Part shown: piece by piece, positions 36,401 to 47,760 of the stretch | Position numbering within the stretch: position 1 is the first letter of the stretch | Layout of the letters: each line of letters opens with the position of its first letter | DNA from: Marthasterias glacialis | Lineage: Eukaryota; Echinodermata; Asteroidea; Forcipulatida; Asteriidae | Direction: 5' to 3' | NCBI GenBank assembly: GCA_911728455.2 | Contig: OU452231.1 | Span: forward strand, 18,123,838-18,187,837 | DNA length: 64,000 nucleotides | The notes under the pieces: generated by a model | Seen by the model: only the letters and a program-made list of their open reading frames with translations | Databases searched by the model: none | What the model was told of the DNA's origin: nothing | Position numbers and translations under genes: made by a program

Positions 36401-39400
36401 TTATTTTGTCAAATTGTTTTCTTCAAATTAACAACTGGGAATAAAACCATTCCACGGGAGAAAAATTGTTTTAATAAACGTCGCACTCGGCGCACAAAGG
36501 AAGGGGGAGGGCAGAATACGTCTATACACAAAAGAGAAACAAGTACAACTTCCAATAAATTAAACACATGCAATGGACGCCGAATGCAGTCCCATATGTC
36601 CCTGAACAATATATTGAAAACACAAAATACAAATTCCTAACTATAACAACAAGGTTGGGTCAATTTTACAATAAATTAAACACAAAACAATGGTTTATTG
36701 TCTACATGTACGTACAACGTAAACCCAAGCTCCAGACGTTATGCTTTTTCTGGTGCCGTTATTCAAATAATATAAAAATACATAAAAAAAAAAAAACAAT
36801 GACGTCTTTTAGATTGACCGAGACACAGAAGTACAACATTCCAACGTTTTGTGCATGTGATTAAGAAGGCAGATTTTTGATTTGTAATTTTTGATTTGTT
36901 GGATTCACAGGGGATTTTGTTGGGAAATTTCGCTTGATATCGGACCTCTTTTGAGGCAAATTCCTGCAGCTTATACGTAATTTACCTTATACGCATATAT
37001 GCGAAGGGGAGGGGCATGCCAGTGGACAAAATCCCCAAGGACAACTGCACTGCAATCCTACAAAATGCTTCTATCTGAAATGATAACCAAGGGATTGAGG
37101 CTGACAACCAAAGGGGAAGGGTGTACAACCGTTGACATGGTGAGCCAGTACTTTGGTTGTTCATTGTAGGTTTTCCGGCCAGTTTCACCAAAAACTCGTT
37201 CAGTTTAATACCTGGCTCATTCAATTTCGTTTGAAAATGAATGCTCAGTCCAATTAGCAGTCAGTCAACAGATAAAAAGAGTAACTCAGTTTTCAACAGT
37301 TTAGCATTCACTGGTCAAATAAGATCGTTCAAATTTCGTAAAAGCCAGCAAAGAGGCTGGTCAACCATTCAATTTCATCAATGTGTCAATAGGCAATAGA
37401 AACTCGACTCTTGAATGGTGAAAATTGTAGTCTTGAACGCCCACAAAATGAAACAGAATTATTAAAACGAATCTCCTGGGGATGAATGAGAACAACAAAA
37501 TCCTGTGTGCTCAAAAAAAGGAAATTGTATGCAATCTTTGGAACCAGCTTGATGTAGGTCCTTGAGGGCAAGACTCTATCAGTAGTTTGAAGTCTGGGCT
37601 AAAGACCCATCTTTTTAGGGAGGTTTTTTTTATTCATGAGTTCTTTGTACTTTTTTATTGTATTTTACTGTATTATATTGATATGGCTTTTCATGGATAG
37701 GAATAGTTTGAGTATTCCTAGCAGGTCTAAATGTAGACCCGATCTAGATGTAGCCAGGATATTGTACTCAAAGCTAGCCCGAGACGTGAGGTCTGTAACC
37801 TTAATTAGTTCATCTAAAAGAAGACACACTGGGCAGCAAGGCTAACATTTCCCGCCAACTTGGTCACCTAATTGGATTAAAATGTCGCTGTCCTTGCCCG
37901 ATTCGAGGAGGAAGAACATTCATTAATTAACAGCTGTTACCACACAACGAAAAGAGAAAAAAATACTGAATGAATTCAAGACAAGAAAAGAACAAATTGA
38001 AGATTTAGAATTGGAACCCCAACTCCGGACCCCCCCCCCCCATAAATCCAGCCGTCTTAGAATTGGTTCTGAACACGATCTTATTTCGTTAAGTAATAAA
38101 GCTCCTTTACAGGCTCGTGTAGAAAAAGCACAACATGATTATAACTATATTTAAGAAAATGTGTGGGCACAAATCGATGAAACTTCCATCGATTAGTGTA
38201 AAGGTATCTGGGAAATTAGACTTTTCGGGTAGAAGATTAATATTGCTGACTCAAAAAAAGGTTGTTAGATTGTCAAAATTCTCTCAATATAGAAGTGATG
38301 AATTGTTCATTTCTTTAAAAGGTTTGTCTTCCACAAACTGCCTCTGTGTTTTTCCTGCAAGCATATTTAAGAACTACATCCCGGCCCTTGATGTAGCCCC
38401 ACCGTGTAGCCCAGGTCTCATTGTACCTTAATGTAGTCCAATTTAGGTTTTGGCTACATTTAAAAACACAGTTAGGGCTACAGTTAGGTACAAGGTTGGG
38501 GTTACATGTAGGTACAGGCATAAGGCTACATACATGGTTGGGCAACGTTTAGATACAGGGTTGGGCTACATTTAGGTGCAGGATTTGGGCTACGTTTAGG
38601 TATACTTTACAGGATTAGGGCTTCTTTTTGGTACAAGATTGGGGCAACGTTTAGGTACAGGGTTGGGCTACATTTAGGTGTAGGATTTGGGCTACGTTTA
38701 GGTATACTTTATAGGATTAGGGGTTCTTTTTGGTACAAGATTTGGGCAACGTTTAGGTACAGGGTTTGGGTTGGCTGTGGTTAATCTTGAGGGTCCAGAC
38801 TACACAGTAGGGGCCAAAACACACGGTGTTCTGTGTTTTATGCGTTGATTGAAGACAGAATGAAAATATTTTTATGATTGGCATTAATGGTTTGTCCCTT
38901 CACTCCAAATGGAAGCTCCTTACACTTAAGCAGCCCGTCTTGAATGCATTTATGCGCTATGGAACCACTCTTCCCAGCGGTTGACAGTGTGATGCCCGCT
39001 GAGAACAAGGCTGACGAGTCTTTACAATGTCTACAGGACTGATGGTTGACGACTTAAGGTCGATGCCCTTTGCCTCTCGAGTCTTATTTTACACAACCTT
39101 TAGATGGACGAACATTGTTCTACTTTTGTCATTCAATAATAACACTTTACAGAACGCACAATGTTTTAATTTGTCTGATTTTTAATTAACAGATGTCATT
39201 ATTGCATCTGCTATACAAAATGTTTTGTTTGTTTTATCCTAAACTTATGTGTGTTAAGCACTATTCAGAACTTTCTCGAGTCCAACCGGAAACATGATAA
39301 TTATTAGCGTAGCTTATCCAATCCTAATACATTATTATATCCTTTAATCATAATCTTTTGATCTTACATTCTGACCTCCAAACAATTACCTTGGAGATGA

Positions 39401-40520
39401 TGGGTTTAGGGGCAATCGAATAATATTGAGTATTCTTGGGTTTTAACACCCACAGACCATCCCAGAGTTTCCAACCAATCCTAACCGAGGATATGGTACA
39501 CTGGCCGTTAACTTTTGAGTAACATAATTGTTGAGAAAAAAATTGTGTGTATCTAGCACCATTATAATATGCCTTCATATCCTGTTAAATTTGCCATCAG
39601 CATCTGTTGCGCACACCGTGGAGCGTGACCGGCACACTTCTCTCCCGCAGTCTCCCTCACAACTCGCCTTGTTTCACGCAGCGCATCTCAAAACAGACTA
39701 ACGAGCCACGGGGCACCCAGCGCTCATGTACGGCAAGAAACAAGCCTCGGCCACACGGTGCGGCCGTCTGTCGTGGGTGGCATTTGAACCCTACGTGCTT
39801 GACCTTCACTTAAGGTCAAAAATACCTTCAGTTGAGGGAGGATGCGGAGGGATTTTAAAGACGCACGGCATCTGATTGCTTTGTGAAAAAAAAAATGTAG
39901 ATGCAGAGTTGACAAGGCATATATAGACATTCATAATGGAGGCATCTTTGTCGCGTTCCTTGTATGCAATACTCGTAACGAACGCCTATTCCAATCATAC
40001 GGAAAAAGGTGTCTGACTATTTCATATTCTAGCCTCGTTTACAATGCTTTTTATGCGTAAGGGAAAGGAGGCAGTTGGAAATGACAGAGCTGTATCTTTC
40101 TACTAAAGAAACAGTCTCGCCTTATGTCTTTGAAGTCATTTTAAAGTGACGAACATTAACCTATCCGATTAAAAGTATTAAGAAAATTATTCTCTTGACG
40201 TATTCCTGTAAAACAAGACAAAGTCCTTAATGCACATTCTATTATTTAGCTGGGGTTTTTTTTTTGTCTTGATTTGGGAAAAGTCCGTGGGGAGTAACGT
40301 TTTTCTTTCAGGTCTAATGCCGTACCAGTACCGTAGTAGTATCTTTAAGTTGATGGCTTGTGCGTGAACTTGTTACGTTGGATTAATGGGTTGTAAAATA
40401 AGCATCACTTAGTACATGCAACAGCTTCAATGTTGAAAGATGGTTGTGCGAAATGATACTCTATGGTGGCAGCTGTAGGTCCTTGTTAGAAATCTGGTCG
40501 AGCTAATTATTCAGTGCTGC
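36401..40520. other. Intronic noncoding stretch
   Basis: No exon is supported. Apart from the minisatellites at 37725-37790 and 38390-38775, it holds AT-rich DNA with no recognised structure. GC content rises after about 39590 and again at 40540-40900, towards the promoter region of exon 1B. Confidence 0.4.
38390..38775 (+). repeat. Minisatellite of GGTACAGG-TTGGGCTACATTTA type
   Basis: Some 15 imperfect units carry GGCTACATTTAGGT, GGTACAGGGTTGGG or GGCTACGTTTAGGTATAC. A higher-order repeat of about 125 bases is visible (TTTGGGCTACGTTTAGGTA at 38585 and 38685 with long matching flanks). Inverted relatives lie at 36060-36195. Confidence 0.75.
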
Positions 40521-40766
40521 CAGATTATTTGAAACCGTTTTGACGTATCAATCCGCGCATAGATTTAGCTTCTCCGGTAGCGTAGCTCCACCCAGCAGTA
40601 GCCTCCGACCGTGTCAGCCTTCGACTGTATACTTCCAACCTCAGTCTGATCTCCGAACCCCCAGCTGCATACAAACCATACCAATGCCCGAACGGGGAGA
40701 TCGAGTTACACCGTAATGGGTTTCTTGAGACAAGGCATCTACCAGCCGGCTCCGTGGCTGGAAGAG

Positions 40767-40775
40767 TATATAAAG
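40767..40775 (+). promoter_or_regulatory. TATA box, candidate promoter for K2P isoform B
   Basis: TATATAAAG lies 725 bases upstream of the exon 1B ATG in locally GC-rich DNA (GCCGGCTCCGTGGCTGG just before it). A start site would be expected near 40795-40805. The 5' UTR could then be contiguous or spliced; a weak acceptor-like tract (TTTTTATCACTTTTGAG) lies at about 41435-41452. Confidence 0.4.
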
Positions 40776-41491
40776 AAAGTGGTGAAGTCACTACAGCAAA
40801 TGGATGCATTTGATGCTGTCTTCGTGTACAGTTCACGGGAACATTGACTGGTAGTATTGCCGAATCATTCCATCTGCAGAACGTTCTCGGTTCCCTATTC
40901 ATTCATTGACTATGCGACATTTCTCCCGTGCAAGCTAATGCGTCTAAATATACTTGAACGATGTGGGATGTATCATACGTAACCCGTAAACATGATGAGG
41001 CTGTTGATGATGATTCATCCGGTATTCTTCACTCAGCCGTCTTCAGATGTCTGGAATCGCGTGGACTCCAAAAAGGCATGAGCAGCGGCTAGATGAAGTT
41101 GCTCCTTGGTATTTGGGTTTTCACTGACATTGAAACATGGCAATGAGTTTCCCTGTCCGTATTTGGTGACAATTTGTTTGGATTTGTTGAAGATAATTAC
41201 GCGATACGAGAGGAATGCAATCAGAGTGGAGTGGAATTGAAAAGAAAGTTACGAAAAGTGATTCAGAACTTTAGAAAACTAGGTAGCTCAACAAGAGCGG
41301 TCGGGACTTACTTCAGTTGTTCGTTGTAAACATCTTTCACAACCGACCTACTAACCTTGAAGTACCGGTATGCTGTAACAGGGAAAGGTGTTTTTGGAAG
41401 ATGTGTGTCAAGTTTTTCAAACAACAAAGCTGCAGTTTTTATCACTTTTGAGCGGAAGTACAGCCAGGAAAGTCGCGGGCCGTGAGACAGC

Positions 41492-41960
41492 ATGGGTGAA
41501 CGAGAGAGGCGGGCAAACGACCCGGAGAACCCGGGGCGTTCCGACGAGGAAGATGACCAGGGCGAAATCGTCATGGAGGAATATTACGACGAGGGGCCCG
41601 ACTACTGCAAGGTGGTCCAGCATTATTCGCTGACCTACACCGCTCTCTTCATCGCCCTCGTGATCTACGCCTGCATAGGTGCGGCCGTCTTCAAGGCCCT
41701 CGAGCACCCGACAGAATACGAGATTTACCGACAGGAACGCGCGGAATACGTAAAAAGGCGGAACACTCTGGTCAGCACGCTCTGGAACGTCACGTCGTCC
41801 TACGGGGACAGCGAGGCAGATTGGAGGTCCAAAGCAATACTGGCTATCCATCGTCACGACTTAGAGACGGGGTCATTCATCAGACCGGCCCACAGACGCA
41901 AAGTCAAGTGGACCTTTGCTGGGGCACTGTTCTTCTCCTGCACGGTGATTAGCACAATAG
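41492..41960 (+). CDS. K2P potassium channel, alternative first coding exon 1B
   Basis: This is a second first exon for the same channel. Its 156 codons plus one base encode a strongly acidic cytosolic N-terminus (SDEEDDQGE... about 17-35), M1 (about 46-70, ending CIGAAVFKALE), an extracellular cap (71-139) with one N-glycosylation sequon (N99), and the pore helix GALFFSCTVISTIG. It ends at ATA G|GTAGGC, the same codon and phase as exon 1A. An in-frame TGA lies two codons upstream of the ATG, so the start is firm. The cap has no cysteine. Exons 1A and 1B agree around M1 (IGAAVF), the pore helix and filter but differ in the N-terminus and cap, so the duplication is old. Joined to 50959-51749 the product is 419 residues. 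Confidence 0.9.
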
Positions 41961-42004
41961 GTAGGCATTGTTAGACTGTTAATATCGGCACCTGTGACTT
42001 TGCT

Positions 42005-42240
42005 GTTCCATTCGGAACGCTTCCCTCTTTGGGAACGCCTTGCGTTCCCGAACGTCGTTCCTGAACGCCGTTCCAGGTTCCCATTTCTTTATCTTCCCGA
42101 TGTTCTAGTATGGAATGTTCCAATTGAAGCATTCATCTGTGGAACCCATGGTGTGTTCCAATAAGAACAGACAATGTTCCATTAGAACATTCAGTGTTCC
42201 ATTAGAACATTCAGTGTTCCAATAGAACGTTCAGTATTTT
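42005..42240 (+). repeat. GTTCC/GGAAC dyad array just inside the exon 1B intron
   Basis: Starting 45 bases after the donor, the sequence holds about 20 GTTCC, GGAAC or GAAC words. The last part is three copies of a 20-base unit containing ATGTTCCATTAGAACAT, itself an inverted repeat. Earlier copies vary (CGTTCCCGAACG, CGTTCCTGAACG). The GAACATTC words fit the GAAnnTTC pattern of heat-shock elements, but a simple minisatellite is the default reading. Confidence 0.65.
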
Positions 42241-43459
42241 TATTGAAATTAGGTGTCCAAAATCCCGGGTATTAAAACACTTTCTGAAGCGATTATACGG
42301 TAACACCCAACCCTCTCAAACCAAAGCAAGTGTTCCCATTGTTTAAACTGTTAATTCATTGTGTCTCGTCCCATCTCCAAGCCCTTGCTTGTTCGTTAAC
42401 TTCGTGTTTTTAATGGTTGGGAAACAGTCACGGGGGAAAAAGTATAAAGGTGAACAGTGCAAGATGATGGAGTAACAACGCCCCTCCCCCTCATCCACCC
42501 ACCCGAATTACCCAACAGACTTAAGTCTTTGCATCTCAGGGCCTTTGCAACTCAGGGCCATTATTTCATCAACAGGACAAAAAATAATTGGCAATTCTGC
42601 TGATTGGCCTACTTACTTTGACCGACAGACCATTTGTCAAATTCCCAGACTTTTCTTGAGTTGTCCCCTTCGATCTAGATTTAGCGAAGTCAATCTTGTA
42701 GTAGGCCTAAGTCAGCAGTTGTAAGTATTTACCCCCACGCACGAGACAATTTTATCCGTAAAAGACATCTCAGACTGACGAGACATTACCGCTGAGATGC
42801 CGGCATCAGCTGTCTTCACCAATCCCCAAGACGCCGTGCAAGGAATTCTGCGCTTGTCTTGGGAAAGACTGTTTGCCATTTAGAAGTTGCAAGATCAGGA
42901 GGAAAGCATTGTCATAAATATTTGGCTTATAAACAAGCTTTCTGAACTCTTTTTTTTATTCGCTAATTTTAATGGTTTGTTGGAAGTAACTGTTATGAGG
43001 AAACTTACTGGTACAGCCGTGTATTTCTTTGTTCCAGAGTGCATTTCTATACAATGCTTGCAAGTTGTAAGACTTCTTATTATCCACACCATGCAAAGCT
43101 TCAAACATCACAAACAGTTTGTTTGTGATCAGTAAATTTGGAAATAGCATTAGGTAAAATACTTCCAGTACTTTATAAACAAAAGTAATGCGTAAAAATA
43201 GGTTAGAACTTGTTTGAATTTATAAGTTTAAGAACAAAATGAACACAAAAGCTACTGTAAACGAATCCTTTTATTACAATTATTTCTTCACATGGCTCTC
43301 TCGCTGACCCCAAAAATTAAAGTCTTTATTTAAAACAACACATCAAATATTGCTATTCTGCTAATCGATCTTTGTTCCAGAGTGCATTTCTCTTTAACTG
43401 CAGGCAGTTGCAGTGCGCACACTTTCACCTCCACATAATGCAGTGTTGTAGACAAGTAC

Positions 43460-44215
43460 TTTTCAGTCAAGTATCAAGTACTGCCGGGTACTAAGGTGGC
43501 TGAGTAGTACTCGAGTTCGAGTACTTGGGCCATCGAGTACGAGTGCAAGTATCTGAGTACCGAGTATTCTGATATCCGAGTGCCGAGTCCAACAGCCGGG
43601 TACCAAGTACTTGGATCTACGAGATACGAGTATACTGTTAAGTTTGCTTAGTTGCTGATGAGCCTTAGGGCGAATCAGTCTGTACAATATGCATACTGGA
43701 AAGCTGAACTACTCCAGCCTTTTATAATTATGCATAGCTTCTCTACACAGTCGAGTATTGAGTTCAGAAAATCGAGTACGAGTGTGCTGCGAACCAAGTA
43801 CGAGTTAGAGTACCATCAAAACAGTACTCGCCTTCGAGTACCGAGTTCGAGTACCATCAAAACAGTACTCGAGTTCGAGTACCGAGTTCGAGTACCATCA
43901 AAGTAGTACTCAGGTTCGAGTACCGAGTTTGAGTACCATCAAAATAGTACTCAAGTTCGAGTACTGAGTTCGAGTACCATCAAAACAGTACTCGAGTTCG
44001 AGTGCCGAGTTCGAGTGCCGAGTTCGAGTGCCGAGTTCGAGTACCATCAAAATAGTACTAGAGTTCGAGTACCATCAAAATAGTACTAGAGTTCGAGTAC
44101 CATCAAGACAGTACTCGAATTTGAGTACCGAGTTCGAGTACCATCAAAACAGTACTCAAGTTCGAGTACCATCAAAACAGTACTCAAGTTCGACTACTAA
44201 GTACGAGTGTGGTAC
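43460..44215 (+). repeat. Minisatellite with GAGTAC...GTACTC units
   Basis: From about 43775 the unit is GAGTTC, then GAGTACCATCAAAACAGTACTC, repeated about a dozen times with spacers of GAGTTCGAGTACC. Each unit is a small hairpin: GAGTAC and GTACTC flank CATCAAAACA. A diverged prelude of GAGTAC-rich sequence lies at 43460-43635. Open frames through it (SSTIKTVLEFEY type) are repeats, not genes. Confidence 0.8.
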
Positions 44216-44865
44216 TGAAACACTGACATTATGTGTTAAAAATAATAAGCTACTCTCCCATTGAATGTTAAATTCTTTCTGCACGGTTTCGCTTACAACA
44301 TGAATACATCGCATGACAATCTCCAACTTTATCGCGAAGCTCACTAATTCTGACAAATCATCTCACCTGCCCCGAAGGCTGCGGTTGGGAAATTTGTAAG
44401 GGTGTGAGGGCGGGGGTTGACTTGTTTGTCAAGGCATTTGAGCTCCACGGTCAAAGGCAACGTGGACGCGAGAGTGAAATTTATGAGGATGACAGCTTCT
44501 TAGATAAACACTTTCAGAGGAGTGTCATTTTTAATGATTGCGTTGAACGTCCCTAGGGTGACCTTCGTTACTTTTGTTTATACATGTATTTAAAGGGGTT
44601 GAGATTTTCGGTGATGATTCTTGCAGGCAACAGCTAAGATTGGATGATGAAATTAGTTTTTACTTACTTAGTCAGTAATAATTAGATTGAATCCGAAAGC
44701 CCCCGTTTGTAAAAAGTTCACATACTAGTACCAATTGCCCAGCCAAATATATCTTTTTGAATACTGTCTTAGTCTAGAAACCAAATCTGATCATTTGAAG
44801 ACTCCACAAATCACTGTTGCTTATTTTGATTGCCGTATCGAAACAAGCCCGGTGAGAGGGGATGA

Positions 44866-44993
44866 AATGGGAGACTTTTGAGACGATAGCGGGCGTCCCA
44901 CAGACCGGTCCTTTTCCATTGTTTTCATCGCTGAGAACAATGGAAAAGGACCGGTCTGTGGGACGCCCGCTATCGTCTCAAAAGTCTCCCATT
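44866..44993. mobile_element. Perfect 58-bp palindromic foldback MITE
   Basis: The left arm 44866-44923 and right arm 44936-44993 are exact reverse complements over all 58 bases, around a 12-base loop. The ends are AATGGGAGACTTTTG, the same as the element nested at 2501-2653. Lack of any mismatch indicates a very recent insertion or ongoing arm conversion. Confidence 0.85.
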
Positions 44994-45127
44994 CCAGACA
45001 CAACACAAACCGTTTGTTGAAATCACTAAAACGTGGCCACCGAGCTGGATGGTAATTTCACAGGTTCATCGAATACTTTGTTTATCGTAACCTAGAAGAT
45101 TGAAATGAATAATTTATTCTTCCAAAT

Positions 45128-45450
45128 CACAGCTCAACATTGGTAAGAAAGAACATTAATGTTCACAGATTTACATGGTAAAAATATGGTAGAAAACTTT
45201 TGTCTGACGAAGTGTGATCGTTTATGAATAATAATGAAATTAGCTCAAAAATCAATTTTTGCCTCATGTAAGACCAAAACTCTGCGTAAGAGTCTGAACA
45301 ATGCTGAATGCATGTTTACCGTTTTCTCGCAAACAAAACGACGAAATGAGCTGAAATTTTCACTGGTTGGTTTCATTACATATATCTTGATTTATGCAAA
45401 GAATAGAAACATTAACATACACTTTACCAATGTTGAGCTGAGCTTTTTAA
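45128..45450 (+). mobile_element. MITE, AGCTCAACATTGGTAA family, copy 2
   Basis: The terminal inverted repeats are AGCTCAACATTGGTAAG (45131-45147) and, at the right end, CTTTACCAATGTTGAGCT. The interior matches 22702-23070, including GACCAAAACTCTGC and TTTACCGTTTTCTCGC-type blocks. It is noncoding. Confidence 0.7.
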
Positions 45451-45734
45451 AACAATGTGTCGGAAGTGGGATGCATTGCTATAAATTCTTCTCTATAATA
45501 GCGGCTTCTTGCTTGTAATGTCGCCCAAATAATATGTCACGCTGTGACGCTCACGGCGGTCAAACATTATTACCCCGGTCACTTGGCCATTTATTTAATT
45601 CCTTTAACCAGCTCAGCTCCCTGGGAGTATACAACCTCCGCTGTCCACCAAGTTAGTAGCCCTACCAAGCTAAATCAATCACGCGAACCATCTCTGCTCT
45701 CTCAAGTAAAGAAAATTACTCCTGGGTGAAGAGA

Positions 45735-45852
45735 AACAATTATGTGTCTTGCTCAAGGACACAAGTGTGACTGAGATTCGAACCCATACCTTGATGGCTT
45801 TATAGCCACCAGAATTTTAGTCCGGTGCACTGGACCGTTCGACCAGGACATG
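45735..45852 (-). mobile_element. tRNA-derived SINE, truncated
   Basis: On the minus strand it reads as a tRNA-like head with a B box GGTTCGAATCT, followed by CACTTGTGTCCTTGAGCAAG. The same block occurs in the longer copy at 55340-55655 (with TTAAGCAAG). The body downstream of the head is missing. Confidence 0.6.
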
Positions 45853-47389
45853 ATACTTGTAGGGTTGTATTAAATACTTTAACAGTCAATGTTCAAGTCG
45901 GAACTGCATATTGTATCCCAAAAATATGCACCATGTTATGATTACTGAGTGACTCTTTGTCACTTTCCACTTTCTTCAATTATTTCTCCTCATGGACAAT
46001 CTGTCACTCTTACTTTGGATTATTTCCAAGCGCTAAGCTTAATCACAGTATATGTTTATTTGCCCAAGGGGTATGCGATAAACATGCGACATTTGCGATA
46101 AACACGTGTTATTGTGTATAATACAAACTAGATAAAAGTTAAAGCGAATCTGTGGCGCAGAATATTGACGTCATCATTTGTCTTACTTGTAGGCTGACCA
46201 CTCGTTTTTTGACTCTATTTTCCCGAGTCGAGATACACGTGGTATTCCTGTAAAAATATACAATAGTGCTCACTGTTGACACGCCGTATCGAAATGCTTG
46301 CAGAACATTTTTAAAAAAATTTATTTCTTTTTTGCGTCAGGGCCATGTTACACAAGGCAACTTAATTACGGACAATCTACTCCATGTAGTCAAGTGGCGT
46401 AATCAGAGGGGCAGGGCTTTCCTCCTCCCTAAATGAACATGTCTGGTTACGCCTTGCCCCCGAAATGCTCAGTTTTAGATGTGGGACGAAAACCCAGGCA
46501 ATCAGGGTCTGAAAACCCAATCCACATGCAAGGCTCCGGTCTTGGGTTGGATTTCAACCAGGGTCCACAGAGGTGAAAGGCAGGGGTAAAATCTAGTCGC
46601 AACTGTCGAAGTCCATTTGATTTATTTCGACATCTCTGGTGTCTTTTCGAAATCATGGCTTGATGTACTCAGGCCTCAAGACTCCACGCCATTTTGAATA
46701 AAAAATGTTGCAAGCTTAAAATTATGTTCAGTGCAGTGCTTTTCTCCCACGTGCGTTTTTCTTCTCCGTTCACGACTGACAGGCAATTTGAAATAATTGG
46801 CGGGTGCTGTGAGCTGTCGAAAGGTGAGCGGCCGCCGTTCATTGCGCCTTTCTGACCGCATCATCCTCTCGGAACAAGCTTTTTGTTCTTGTGATACCCG
46901 ATACCGAGACTGGTGTTAAGAGGCCAGCATTTACCGCAGTAGACCCTTCTTATGCTTGGAGTTTGAAATATGCAACGAGTTCATGTAAAGGATACATATT
47001 TCCAAGAACTGTGTGGTGTATTGCTAATACTTGCCCTATGTGGACTAACGTTATAGACTATTCTTGAATAATATTGTTGTGCCTTCGCAAGTAATTTTGC
47101 AGCGATTCTCGCACACGGTCCGAGGTGCATGGCGTATTAAATGACATTATGCGTTATACAATTTGTGGTTCGCTTAACAATAAATAATTCTAGTGAACTT
47201 CACGGGGCAGATGTTTTAGACTACCTTAACTCTTCACCACTTGGGTCTTAATGTGTGGGTGGTAAAGGTAACTCTGAAGTGGACCTTTTGTCGACAGAGG
47301 GGCCACAAGCTAGTTTCACCAAATTGCACATAATTTGTAACAAGCACAAAACTCGACCTAGTTCCATATTAACATAAGGTAACATCCAC

Positions 47390-47760
47390 CATTCCCCGAT
47401 AGTAAAACAAAACTGCTTCCCCTGTATGTGTCTGTTAAAAGCCAAAATTAGGTCTTGTGACCTTTGACCCTTCCATTTCCTTAGTCTCCATTCAAGGTAA
47501 TCACCATCAACGTTGAAGAGCCCATACCAAAATATCATCTCACTATTGCACTCGTAAACATTCATTATTGTACACCATTCTTTATTTTACACTATTTCAA
47601 CACCAGTAAAACAAGCTAAACCATGACTATAGGGTGAACTTTGACCCTTCCATTTCCCGATAGTCTTCTCTCAAGGTAAAAACACCTCCAACGAGTACGG
47701 TACCAAGATATTTGAGCCATCTACTAACATTGCTCACATTATGTACACCAGGTGATGGAG
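47390..47760 (+). repeat. ~176-bp tandem duplication
   Basis: TTTGACCCTTCCATTTCC begins matching units at about 47464 and 47640. Both go on with a TAGTCT(C/T)C block, CAAGGTAA, a CCATC or CCTCC block and a terminal ATTGTACACCA-like or ATGTACACCA block. A partial third unit precedes them. Confidence 0.6.

Noticed and set aside
40525..40902. 125-codon ATG-initiated minus-strand frame antisense to the isoform B promoter region
   Set aside because: A true ATG and a GC-rich composition make it tempting, but there is no recognisable motif and the composition alone explains the lack of stops. No splice or regulatory support.
7000..41000. A separate second half (M2-M4) for exon 1A
   Set aside because: I looked for a YGN filter continuation and a TTIGFGD-type pore 2 in the intron and saw none, which is why both first exons are assigned to the one common exon. 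A computed search would settle this.
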